This document shows positions 1 to 7,771 of a DNA stretch of 64,000 bases, piece after piece. The notes beneath the pieces were generated by a model that was given only the letters and a program-made list of their open reading frames with translations, was not told the DNA's origin and did not search any database. This DNA comes from SBAX01 sp964646605. GTDB lineage: Bacteria; Planctomycetota; Phycisphaerae; UBA1845. Location of the stretch: NCBI GenBank assembly GCA_964646605.1, contig CAZYEX010000150.1, positions 1 through 64,000 of the forward strand. The letters are read 5' to 3'. Position 1 is the stretch's first letter; each line of letters opens with the position of its first letter. Position numbers and translations under genes: made by a program.

Positions 1-147
1 GTCCGACCCGCCAAAATGCACTTCCCCGAAACTCAACCGCCTCGCCTGCCGAGTCTCCATCCACCGGCCTCCTTGTCCAAACAACCCCCGGAATCCATTC
101 CAGGGACCCGTAGCCTACCAAAGATGTGGGTAAACTTGAGGCCTTAG

Positions 148-225
148 CCCAGGGTTGGTCGCGTCAGCGAACTACCCTGGGTGGTCGATTCCGCCCACAA
201 GTCCAACCAACCCCAACGGGGTTGG
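148..225. repeat. REP-like palindrome pair on the 3' side of the transposase gene
   Basis: Two perfect short hairpins are visible. CCCAGGGT (148-155) pairs with ACCCTGGG (174-181), and CCAACCCC (207-214) pairs with GGGGTTGG (218-225) around an AAC loop. They abut the stop codon of the transposase gene. The same two hairpins recur on its other side in reversed order and orientation, with the loop reading GTT. This is the arrangement expected for REP elements mobilised by a RAYT transposase. Confidence 0.75.
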
Positions 226-228
226 GGA

Positions 229-684
229 TCAGTCCCAGAGGTAGCGTTCCTCGAAATCCAGATTGTGTTTTTGCAACAACGCGCGGAGTTCGTCTTGGAA
301 CGATTGCCCGTGATGATGTTCCTCTTGGGTCTCGATGTATTGGATGACTTGCGGGACCTTGGACTGACTGACGGAGAACGTCGCATAACCTCCTTGCCAC
401 TGGAAATCCGCGAGCGCTCGGCCGCGAGCCTTGAGCCAGATCGTCGAGACCCGTTTCAGTTCTTTCACCCAGTCGGCCTGGGCGATCGTGCGCCCGAGCC
501 GCGCGAGAACATGCACATGATCCTCGACACCGCCGATCTTGATCGGCGGGCACTCGAGTTCCCTGCTGATCCCGCCCAGGTAGGCGTGTAGTTCGTCGCG
601 AAGCGCCCTGTCCCGCAGAAAGGCGCGGCGTTCCTTGGTCGAGAACACAAGATGAAGATGAACACAGGAGAGCGATTGAGGCAT
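229..684 (-). CDS. IS200-like REP-associated tyrosine transposase (RAYT, Y1/HUH family)
   Basis: Single-domain Y1 transposase of about 151 residues, the usual TnpA length. The HUH metal-binding pair is at His56 and His58 (DHVHVL). The nucleophile candidate is Tyr116 in QYIETQ on the C-terminal helix. The frame is open further upstream to 735, but Met at 684 places the conserved first strand (SCVHLHLVFSTKER) at the N-terminus. Enzymes of this family cut and rejoin single-stranded DNA at hairpins, and such hairpins frame this gene on both sides. No TnpB or left/right end of a classical IS200 was seen, so a domesticated RAYT is preferred over a free insertion sequence. Confidence 0.85.
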   Translation of the reverse strand: MPQSLSCVHLHLVFSTKERRAFLRDRALRDELHAYLGGISRELECPPIKIGGVEDHVHVLARLGRTIAQADWVKELKRVSTIWLKARGRALADFQWQGGYATFSVSQSKVPQVIQYIETQEEHHHGQSFQDELRALLQKHNLDFEERYLWD

Positions 685-700
685 CGGGCCCTTTCGGACA

Positions 701-795
701 CAACCCCGTTGGGGTTGTTGTGGACGCCTCGTCATGTTCCCAGGGTGCCCCTTCGCAGCAACCCTGGGCTACGGTACAGAACGCCCTTGGCGTTC
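701..795. repeat. REP-like palindromes on the 5' side of the transposase gene
   Basis: CAACCCC (701-707) pairs with GGGGTTG (711-717) around a GTT loop, and CCCAGGGT (739-746) pairs with ACCCTGGG (761-768). These mirror the hairpins at 148-225. A third hairpin, GAACGCC (779-785) with GGCGTTC (789-795), follows and has no partner on the other side. The following stretch to 950 holds no gene that can be supported. Confidence 0.7.
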
Positions 796-950
796 CAAGT
801 TGCGGACGGCGAGGCAGGGTAGCATGCCGACCTGCCCCGCGGCCGCTACGCGGGTGGAATTCCAATCGCCATTCCTGATTCGCCATTCTGTATTCGCCCG
901 ACCCGTCGCTCGCGCTCCGGGTTCCGATTGTCCGCGCGGCGCGAGGGGCG

Positions 951-1385
951 TTACGCGGCGTCGAAGGAGAATTGGAGTCCGACGAGGTAGGACCCGTCTT
1001 CGGATTCGGTGCAGTGGCGGACGACGGCTTGGCCGTGGAAGGTCACCTCGGGTTCGTGAATGGCGACTTGCACGCTCGTGCCGTCGGCGATGGGCTGATC
1101 GGCGGCGATGCCCATGCCGTCGCGGCTGAGGTTGACGGCGGTGGCCAGGGCGTAGTTCTCGCGGCCTTGTTCGTCGGGAATCCAAAGCTCGACCGTACCG
1201 GGGAACGGCCAGCGCAGCGCCCGACGCCGACCCTGGGCGTCGGGGCCGAGGGCCTCGGTCTCACGGCGGGTGAGAAGCTCGTCCACCGAGCGCTCCGTCA
1301 GAGCGCAAATCTCCGCGGCTTCGCAGTCGGGTTCGCGGCCCGGTTTGACGGATCGCGTTTTGGGGCGGATGGTCGTGCGCATCAC
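951..1385 (-). CDS. PilZ-domain protein
   Basis: Protein of 144 residues with one PilZ domain covering roughly residues 52-143. The c-di-GMP-binding signature is present: an arginine-rich RRRALR segment at 53-58 and NLSRDG at 85-90 (the D/NxSxxG motif). The first 50 residues are a polar, probably helical extension with no recognised domain. PilZ proteins bind c-di-GMP and alter the activity of a partner. A c-di-GMP turnover protein lies 0.8 kb away (2194-4899) but is not in the same operon. Met codons at 1385 and 1382 are equivalent starts. Confidence 0.8.
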   Translation of the reverse strand: MMRTTIRPKTRSVKPGREPDCEAAEICALTERSVDELLTRRETEALGPDAQGRRRALRWPFPGTVELWIPDEQGRENYALATAVNLSRDGMGIAADQPIADGTSVQVAIHEPEVTFHGQAVVRHCTESEDGSYLVGLQFSFDAA

Positions 1386-1709
1386 GGGTTCTCCGGGTCC
1401 GGCGTTGGAACGGAACGTCTCTGTCTAGGTACGATACCCGGGCCGCGTCGGGAAAACGGGAAGGGGCCGCCGGTCCGCATGGCGCTTTCCCGCCTTGTTT
1501 TCTCGGAAGTTGCGCTGGCCGACGAACATTCGGCTTATCGGCGAACTCAGGTTTCGGACCGAAAACCGGTTTTCTCATGCCAGCGTAACGGCACTGACCA
1601 CGTTCCAACGACACGGGTGCCTCTCGGGTTGGCCGAACGCGCAGGGGGCGGTTAGACTCACGGGGACGTCAAACGCGCCCACACGGTTTCACCAAAAGGA
1701 GTCACGCGG
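1386..1709. other. Gene-free stretch between divergent genes
   Basis: These 324 bases separate the minus-strand PilZ gene from the plus-strand thioesterase gene, so both promoters should lie here. No convincing -35/-10 pair, repeat or reading frame was recognised. An AAAGGAG ribosome binding site ends the stretch about 10 bases before the ATG at 1710. Confidence 0.5.
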
Positions 1710-2156
1710 ATGCTCGACGACGCGGCCCGGCAAGAACTACTCATTCGGATTCGACGCATTCCCATCGTCGATACCCTGGGGATTCACATCGACGAATTCG
1801 GCGAGGGATTCTGCCGGGCAACGGCGCGTCATGACCGGCGCTTCGACGGGGTGTTCGAGTCGTTTCACGGCGGTCTGCTCATGACCGTCGCGGACAGCAT
1901 TTCGTGTTTCGCGATCATGACTCGCACCGGCCCCGACCAACCCATGACCACCACGGACATGAACATCCGCTTCCTCGCCCCTTGCCGGACGGACGTGACC
2001 GCGGTGGCCAAGGTCATCAAGATCGGACGGACGTTGTGCCCGGTGGCCGTGGACCTCTTGGATGCGCACGGCACGCTCGTCGCGGTGGCTCAGGTCACGT
2101 ACATCCTCCTGGAAAAATCGCCGAACCACGCGGCGGCGAAGACGGACCGCGCCTAA
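1710..2156 (+). CDS. PaaI-type hotdog-fold thioesterase
   Basis: 148-residue single-domain protein, the normal length for a PaaI/YdiI-like acyl-CoA thioesterase. The family motif FHGGLLMTVAD (His53, Gly54-Gly55, Asp62) forms the active-site helix, and the later segment MNIRFLAPC matches the conserved strand that follows it. A good AAAGGAG site precedes the ATG. Hydrolysis of small acyl- or aryl-CoA esters is the family activity; the substrate cannot be read from the sequence. The gene stands alone between minus-strand genes. Confidence 0.8.
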   Translation: MLDDAARQELLIRIRRIPIVDTLGIHIDEFGEGFCRATARHDRRFDGVFESFHGGLLMTVADSISCFAIMTRTGPDQPMTTTDMNIRFLAPCRTDVTAVAKVIKIGRTLCPVAVDLLDAHGTLVAVAQVTYILLEKSPNHAAAKTDRA

Positions 2157-2193
2157 GCCAAGTCCGTGGACATCGGCGGCGGAAGGGGAGGGG

Positions 2194-4899
2194 TCACCTC
2201 TGCGTGGGAACGGAGGCCGGTTGGGATCGATTGGCCCCCAGCAGAGTGTCGGCCGTCACCACTTGACGGCGTGGAGGCTGGTCGGCGAATTCGCGGGCGA
2301 GGCGAGCGAAATCCGCCTCACATTTGACGAAAGCATCGACGACCACGGGATCGAACTGCGTGCCGGCGCCTTCCGCGATGAGGGCTAGGGCTCGTTCGTG
2401 GGAGATGGCGTCCTGGTAGACGCGCTTGGTGGTCACGGCGTCGTAAACGTCGGCGACGGCGACGATCCGTGCGGGAAGGGGGATGGCCTCTCCTCGAATG
2501 CCCGCCGGGTATCCGCCGCCGTCGTATCGTTCGTGATGGCCGAAGGCGATTTGCTCCGCCATGCTCAGGAAGCGGATCCCCGGCACCCGATCGACCAGCG
2601 ATCGGATGGTGCGGGCCCCGACGGAGGCGTGGGTTTTCATGATGGACATTTCCTCGGAGGTCAGTCTCGCGGGCTTGTGAAGGATGCGGTCGGGAACGGC
2701 GACTTTTCCAATGTCATGGAGCGGCACCGCCCGTTCGAGGTCGGCGATGAATTCGTCGGAGATGATCCTGTGGAAGCGTTCGACCTTGCGAAGTTCGTGG
2801 GCCAGGAAGACGGCGAAGCGGGTGACACGGTCGAGGTGGCGTCCGGTTTCGACGTCGCGGTGCTCGGCGAGCTTGGCGAGCCCGACGACGATGGAATCGT
2901 GGGCCTCGTCGCGGGCCAGCCGGCTGAGGTAATCGGCGATGGCCGCGGCGCCGATGTTGCAAATCAGATCGACGTACTCCAACTCCACGGCGTTGAAGGG
3001 ACGATCGTTGGCCCGGCCGGTGACGACCAAGACCCCCACGGCGTGTTCCGGGGCAGAGAGCGCGGTCACCACGCAGGGGAGGCGACTGAGCAGGCAGGCA
3101 TCCGCACCGTCGCTGCACTGCTGCAGGTCTTCGCGCGTGGCGAGCAAGAGGGAGCGCCCGTCCCCGAACACCACCCCCACCGTGGGAGCGCCGATGGGGA
3201 CGCGAACGCTGAACTCGGCCTTGTCCGACAATCCGATGGAGCGGGCGACGGTCAGATGCGTCTGCGCGGGATCGGGCAGGAAAATACAAAGGCGCTGGCT
3301 GCAGGTCAGTTCCGCGGCGGCCACAAGAATGCGTTCGAGAAGGGCGTCGAGACTGGTGCAGCGGCTTACGGTGCGTGAGAAATCGGAGAGGATGCCCAAG
3401 GCCCGGGACTGCTCGCCGCGGACCTCGTTGCTCCGCACGAGTTCGCGACTCAAGCGAATCATGGTGCGCACGCGGCGGACGAGTTCGTGGAGGTCGAGGG
3501 GCTTGATCATGTATTCGTCGGCCCCGGCCTCCAAAGCGGCGATGATGTCGTCGCTGTGATTGCGCGGGCCGGCGATGATGACCGGAACGCACTGCGTACC
3601 GATCCCTTTTTTGATGCGGCGGGTACACTCCAATCCGTCAAGCTCGGGCATGAGCGTGTCCATGAGCACCACGTCGGGAAGGCCTTGTTCCAACTGATCC
3701 AGGGCCACCATGCCGTTTTCGGCCTCGACGACGGAATAACCGGCGGTCTGGAGAGCCGTGCGACAGATCGAACGGAAAAGCGGATCGTCATCGACGATGA
3801 GGACCTCGCCGTTCGATGCCGAGGCGCCCTGCGGCGACGGGTCTAGGGCAGCGAGGGGGCCGCCTTCGGGCGTTGGCTCGGGCAGGATCGGTCCGGTAGC
3901 GATCTGGCCCGCCAATCGAACGGCGTTTCGACCGGAGCGTTTGGCGGCATAGAGGGCATGGTCGGCCTCGCGCAGGAGATCGTCGTGGTTCTGCATGTGC
4001 GGAGTGCGCTCCGCGACGCCCAGACTGATGGTCATGCGAAGGTCGAGCCCGTGGACGCGGACGAGGTTGGCCTCGATGGCGCGTCGAATGCGTTCGGCCC
4101 CGACGGCGGCTTCGACCTGGGTGGCGTGCGGACAGAGAATGAGGAACTCCTCGCCCCCGACTCGACAGACGCTCTCCTCGCGGCGCGCGGAAGCCCGCAG
4201 AATCCGGGCGACCTCCTTCAGGACCACGTCGCCCACGCCGTGCCCGTAGGCGTCGTTGCAGTGTTTGAAGCGATCGATGTCGAGCAGAATACAGGCGAGG
4301 GGCGTTCCGCGTCGCTGGGCTCCCGCCCAATAGGCCGACAGCCGAACCATCGCCTCTCGCCGGTTGATCAGCCCGGTAAGCTCGTCCGTCATCACCAAGC
4401 GATTGAGCTTCTCGTTGGCCTCCCCGAGCTGACTGTAGGCGATGGCCATTTCGGCGTTGACGCGGTGCAATTCGCGGTGGCGGCGTTCGAGGGTCTGGTG
4501 GAGGCTGACAATCCGCTCCCCGGCGTGCAAGCGGGCGAGCAACTCGCGACGGTTGATCGGCTTGCACAAATAGTCATCCGCGCCTGCGTCAAAGGCCTGG
4601 GTGATTTGTTCCGAACTGCCGTCATGGGCGGTGAGCACGATCACGTAGGCGAAGGGAATCCCCTCATGGCCGCGGATCGCCCGGCAGAGTTCCAGACCGT
4701 CCATCTTGGGCATGGACCAGTCGGTGATGACGATCTGCGGACCTTCCGATAGCAGGATCCGGAGCGCTTCGTCGCCCCCGGCGGCTTGGACCACGGAGTG
4801 TCCGGCGTCGGTCAGGTAGCGATGGATGAGGATGAGCGCGCTGGGGTCGTCGTCCACCAGAAGCACGCGGAGCGAAGATTGTGCGGCGGACGTCGGCAT
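2194..4899 (-). CDS. Response regulator with both GGDEF and HD-GYP domains (REC-GGDEF-REC-GAF-HD-GYP)
   Basis: 901-residue cytoplasmic signalling protein. Order of domains: REC1 (about 10-125; phospho-acceptor Asp60, Lys113), GGDEF (about 165-330; active-site GGEEF at 248-252), REC2 (about 365-480; Asp414, Lys466), GAF-like (about 505-655) and HD-GYP (about 675-865; HD at 728-729, HHERYDGGGYP at 788-798). Both catalytic signatures look intact, so the protein could make and degrade c-di-GMP. The product-inhibition I-site is RREE at 239-242 instead of RxxD. The frame is open upstream to 5037, but Met at 4899 starts just before the first REC strand. No sensor kinase is adjacent. Confidence 0.9.
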   Translation of the reverse strand: MPTSAAQSSLRVLLVDDDPSALILIHRYLTDAGHSVVQAAGGDEALRILLSEGPQIVITDWSMPKMDGLELCRAIRGHEGIPFAYVIVLTAHDGSSEQITQAFDAGADDYLCKPINRRELLARLHAGERIVSLHQTLERRHRELHRVNAEMAIAYSQLGEANEKLNRLVMTDELTGLINRREAMVRLSAYWAGAQRRGTPLACILLDIDRFKHCNDAYGHGVGDVVLKEVARILRASARREESVCRVGGEEFLILCPHATQVEAAVGAERIRRAIEANLVRVHGLDLRMTISLGVAERTPHMQNHDDLLREADHALYAAKRSGRNAVRLAGQIATGPILPEPTPEGGPLAALDPSPQGASASNGEVLIVDDDPLFRSICRTALQTAGYSVVEAENGMVALDQLEQGLPDVVLMDTLMPELDGLECTRRIKKGIGTQCVPVIIAGPRNHSDDIIAALEAGADEYMIKPLDLHELVRRVRTMIRLSRELVRSNEVRGEQSRALGILSDFSRTVSRCTSLDALLERILVAAAELTCSQRLCIFLPDPAQTHLTVARSIGLSDKAEFSVRVPIGAPTVGVVFGDGRSLLLATREDLQQCSDGADACLLSRLPCVVTALSAPEHAVGVLVVTGRANDRPFNAVELEYVDLICNIGAAAIADYLSRLARDEAHDSIVVGLAKLAEHRDVETGRHLDRVTRFAVFLAHELRKVERFHRIISDEFIADLERAVPLHDIGKVAVPDRILHKPARLTSEEMSIMKTHASVGARTIRSLVDRVPGIRFLSMAEQIAFGHHERYDGGGYPAGIRGEAIPLPARIVAVADVYDAVTTKRVYQDAISHERALALIAEGAGTQFDPVVVDAFVKCEADFARLAREFADQPPRRQVVTADTLLGANRSQPASVPTQR

Positions 4900-5189
4900 C
4901 GTTTGAGCGTCGATCCTGTTGCGTCTGGAACCCATGCACCAAAGGGGACTCGGGACGCACCTGAAGTGCAAAGCGTCCGAGGAAGCCCCTGACCGTTCGT
5001 CGACCCGCGACGACCAGCCCGTCGATGGGCGACGCATCGCCCAGGCTACCCACTTTTCTTGCAGCCGGGAGCGCGAACCACTTTGTCATCGTCCCAAACG
5101 AGCCGCCGACTAAGATACCAAAACCGACAAACCCGCAGTCGTTCCACGCCGTCCCATATTCCCCGAACAACCCCGGAGCGGTGTGACCG

Positions 5190-5216
5190 ATTCGAAAGTT
5201 CGCGGACGTGTATAAT
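5190..5216 (+). promoter_or_regulatory. Candidate promoter with a TATAAT -10 box
   Basis: A perfect TATAAT lies at 5211-5216 in the divergent region 4900-5291, upstream of the operon starting at 5292. A weak -35-like TTCGAA at 5191-5196 is only 14 bases away, which is short. The rest of the divergent region shows no other site. Confidence 0.4.
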
Positions 5217-5291
5217 CGCCACAAGGCGCGGTTCGGGGTATGTACCTGTACGGACTCGGAAATGGAAAGGCGGAGGACGTTGGCTCAAGAC

Positions 5292-6023
5292 ATGAACGGT
5301 TCGTCGAAACTACGGAACCTGGAACGGTTTTCGTTGGCCATGCGTCCCAAGATCGTCGACTACGCCGACTTGGTTCTCGAAAGCCGCGTGGCTGACACCG
5401 GAGCGTTGGTCGTCTTCGGGGCCGTCTTGACCGACGAGTTCGCCGCCGGCCGCGATCTGGTCCGCAGCATTCTGGTCGTCGAACGGGTAGAGTTGGAGGC
5501 CCTTCGCCGACTGGCCGGGTTTGGCGCCAGGCTGGGGAAAAGCGGCATTGCCGCCCCGTGGGTGCTGACCGCCAAGCAAATCGAGAACTCCCGCGACACG
5601 TTCCCCCTGGAGTTGATCGAGATTCAGCAGCTTCACGCGACCTTGTTGGGACCCGAGCGTTTTGCGGAACTGACGTTCGAGCCGACGCATGTTCGCTTGC
5701 AGTGCGAACGGGAGCTTCGTCGGTTGCTCATCAACATGCGTCAGGGTTTGCTGCGCACCGCGGGGCGGGAGCGGCTGGTTCCCGACCTGGAGCGGGAGGC
5801 CGTGGAAGCGCTCCTGCGTACGCTGCGAGGGTTGCTGTGGCTACGTGGCCGACGCGAGTTCTTGCCCACCGCCGCCGTCCTCAGCGAAGTGGAACGGCTA
5901 ACCGAACGGTCCCTGGGGGGCGTGCGACGCGCGGTGGAGCATTCGTCGCACGCGGGATGGGTGCAGTTCGATCAACTGTACGAGGATGTGGAGGTCCTGG
6001 GGGAACTGGCCAATGCGTGGTAG
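5292..6023 (+). CDS. Conserved hypothetical protein, possibly a degenerate nucleotidyltransferase fold
   Basis: About 243 residues, with no clear family. The N-terminal part reads ALVVFGAVLTDEFAAGRD followed by a hydrophobic strand SILVV. This resembles the GS...DxD layout of minimal nucleotidyltransferases, but the key Ser is Ala and the acidic pair is missing, so catalysis is doubtful. The C-terminal half is helical and rich in Leu, Arg and Glu. It is the first gene of an apparent operon: its stop overlaps the start of the TPM gene by 11 bases. A TTG at 5280 closer to a GGAGG (5272-5276) is an alternative start. Confidence 0.55.
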   Translation: MNGSSKLRNLERFSLAMRPKIVDYADLVLESRVADTGALVVFGAVLTDEFAAGRDLVRSILVVERVELEALRRLAGFGARLGKSGIAAPWVLTAKQIENSRDTFPLELIEIQQLHATLLGPERFAELTFEPTHVRLQCERELRRLLINMRQGLLRTAGRERLVPDLEREAVEALLRTLRGLLWLRGRREFLPTAAVLSEVERLTERSLGGVRRAVEHSSHAGWVQFDQLYEDVEVLGELANAW

Positions 6024-6816
6024 TTCCCTGGGACTCGTAGCTACGTCGCTTGTCGGGTGCCTGGTCAGCGGTACGGCCGCTGAAGTGACCGTTCCGGACC
6101 CCGGGTCGTACGTGGTGGACCGCGCGGCCATCATTGATCCCGCGGTCGAGGCGCAGTTGGAGGGTTGGTTGCGGGAGCTGGAGCAGAAAACGACGGCGCA
6201 GGTGAAGGTGTTGACCGTTCCAACGACGGACGGCGAGGACTTTTTTGGTTTCGTGCAGCGTCACGCAGAAAAGTGGAAACTCGGGCGCGCCGGGCGCGAC
6301 AACGGGGCTCTCATTGTCGTCGCCGTTGGGGAACGGAAAGTCCGCATACAGACCGGATACGGGCTGGAACCGGTGCTGCCCGACTCTTGGTGCGGATCGG
6401 TTTCGCGCGACGTGTTTGCGCGGCACTTCCGCGCCGGGCAGTTCAGCGAAGGGGTGCTCCAAGGGACCATCGCGGTGGCGAATAAGGTCGCGGATGCGTC
6501 GAATGTACAGTTGACGGGGATGCCGTCGTTCCGCTACCGGCCGTCGAAGTCGCGGCGCGCGGTCCGGTCGATTGGGCCTGGCCTGGTCCCGATCATCGTG
6601 ATCTTGATCGTCGTGTTGTCGATGCGCCGCCGAGGGCGGCACTACGACCGTTGGGGCGGGCGCGGGTTCGGATCAGGGATGTTTTGGGGAAGCGTACTGA
6701 GCGGTATGATGCGCAGCGGAGGCCGCGGTTGGGGCGGCGGAGGATCCGGCGGGTTCGGCGGATCGTTTGGGGGCGGCGGCGGATTTGGCGGAGGTGGCGG
6801 CGGTGCAAGCTGGTAA
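6013..6816 (+). CDS. TPM-domain (YgcG/TLP18.3-like) exported membrane protein
   Basis: 267 residues. A hydrophobic signal segment (about 4-23, ending GTAAEV) is followed by a TPM domain (about 30-165) with the typical start YVVDRAAIIDPAVEAQLE and the core NGALIVVAV...GYGLEPVLPD. A transmembrane helix (about 200-215, VPIIVILIVVLSM) and a Gly-rich tail ending in FGGGGGGASW complete the YgcG-like layout. TPM proteins are commonly encoded next to LemA, as here, and are thought to act in envelope or quality-control functions. The start overlaps the previous gene, and the end overlaps the next gene by 14 bases. Confidence 0.85.
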   Translation: MRGSSLGLVATSLVGCLVSGTAAEVTVPDPGSYVVDRAAIIDPAVEAQLEGWLRELEQKTTAQVKVLTVPTTDGEDFFGFVQRHAEKWKLGRAGRDNGALIVVAVGERKVRIQTGYGLEPVLPDSWCGSVSRDVFARHFRAGQFSEGVLQGTIAVANKVADASNVQLTGMPSFRYRPSKSRRAVRSIGPGLVPIIVILIVVLSMRRRGRHYDRWGGRGFGSGMFWGSVLSGMMRSGGRGWGGGGSGGFGGSFGGGGGFGGGGGGASW

Positions 6817-7501
6817 CAATTGTCCTTCGTGCGGGGCGGGAATGGCCCGTCACGCGAAGTTTTGCCCCGCATGCGGGGCGAGCGCGGTTACACAACGAGG
6901 TGGTTCGATGAATTTCGGAAAAATGGTCGGCGGATTCCTGGTCGCCATCGTGGTGGCGGTGCTTCTTCTCGGCGGATGTGTCTATCGTGGGTACAACCGG
7001 GCGGTGAGCTTCGACGAAGCCGTGAAGGGCGCGTGGGCGCAAGTGGAGAACCAACTTCAGCGGCGGTACGAGCTGATCCCCAACCTGGTGGAAACGGTCA
7101 AGGGTTTGGCGGGGCAGGAACAGGACGTTTTCCTGGGCGTGGCCAAGGCGCGAGAGGCGTACTTCACCGGCAAGAGCGTGGCCGACAAGGCGCAGGCCGC
7201 GGGGGTCATGGAGTCGGCGCTTTCCCGACTGCTCGTGCTCCGCGAGACGTACCCCGAGCTGCGCTCCAATGAATCGTTCCTCAAACTCCAGGACTCGATC
7301 GAGGGAACGGAGAATCGCCTGGGCGTCGAGCGACAAAGATACAACGAGCAAGTTCGCGACCTGAACACGTTCGTTCGCGGAGTGACGGGTCGATTGTATG
7401 CGTCCCTGGCGAGCGTCGACCGCGCGGAGTATTTCGAGATACCCGAAGCGGCCCAGACGGCGCCCAAGGTCGATTTTTCCAAGAAACCGTCGGGGGGTTG
7501 A
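6803..7501 (+). CDS. lemA: LemA-family protein with an N-terminal zinc ribbon
   Basis: With a GTG start at 6803, GGAGGT sits 7 bases upstream (6790-6795) and the protein has 232 residues. It begins with a compact zinc ribbon (CPSCGAG...CPACGAS, about 7-28), then a transmembrane helix (about 41-58) and a LemA domain with the family core YNRAVSFDEAVKGAWAQVEN and QRRYELIPNLVETVKG. An ATG at 6908 would give a conventional LemA lacking the ribbon and also has a GAGGTGG nearby, so two products are possible. The start overlaps the TPM gene, which points to translational coupling. Confidence 0.85.
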   Translation: MQAGNNCPSCGAGMARHAKFCPACGASAVTQRGGSMNFGKMVGGFLVAIVVAVLLLGGCVYRGYNRAVSFDEAVKGAWAQVENQLQRRYELIPNLVETVKGLAGQEQDVFLGVAKAREAYFTGKSVADKAQAAGVMESALSRLLVLRETYPELRSNESFLKLQDSIEGTENRLGVERQRYNEQVRDLNTFVRGVTGRLYASLASVDRAEYFEIPEAAQTAPKVDFSKKPSGG

Positions 7502-7507
7502 GCGAGA

Positions 7508-7708
7508 ATGAGGAAACTTCATCCCATGAGAATCTCACGTCCGTTCTCGCCGGCGACACGAAGTCGGCAGACACGCCGGGCGCTCGTACTCCTGGCGGGC
7601 GGGGGAATCCTCCTACAAGTCACGGGCTGTCTGGGCGGCCTGGCCCCGGTGTGGGCAAGCTTCCTGGAATCCACGGCGTTGAGTTTGTTGCTCCAATCCC
7701 TTATTTAA
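7508..7708 (+). CDS. Small exported protein, lipobox-like
   Basis: 66 residues: a basic N-terminus (RSRQTRRA), a hydrophobic stretch ALVLLAGGGILLQVTGC resembling a lipoprotein signal peptide, and a short hydrophobic tail ending LSLLLQSLI. Similar small GC-lipobox proteins of unknown role are common in planctomycetes. It lies 6 bases after the lemA stop and may be the last gene of that operon. The ribosome binding site is weak, so the call is tentative. Confidence 0.5.
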   Translation: MRKLHPMRISRPFSPATRSRQTRRALVLLAGGGILLQVTGCLGGLAPVWASFLESTALSLLLQSLI

Positions 7709-7771
7709 GACCCACATGCAAGGATTGGGGCGAGCGCGGCTCAAGGCGGCGTCCTCCCCGAGGAGACTCTG

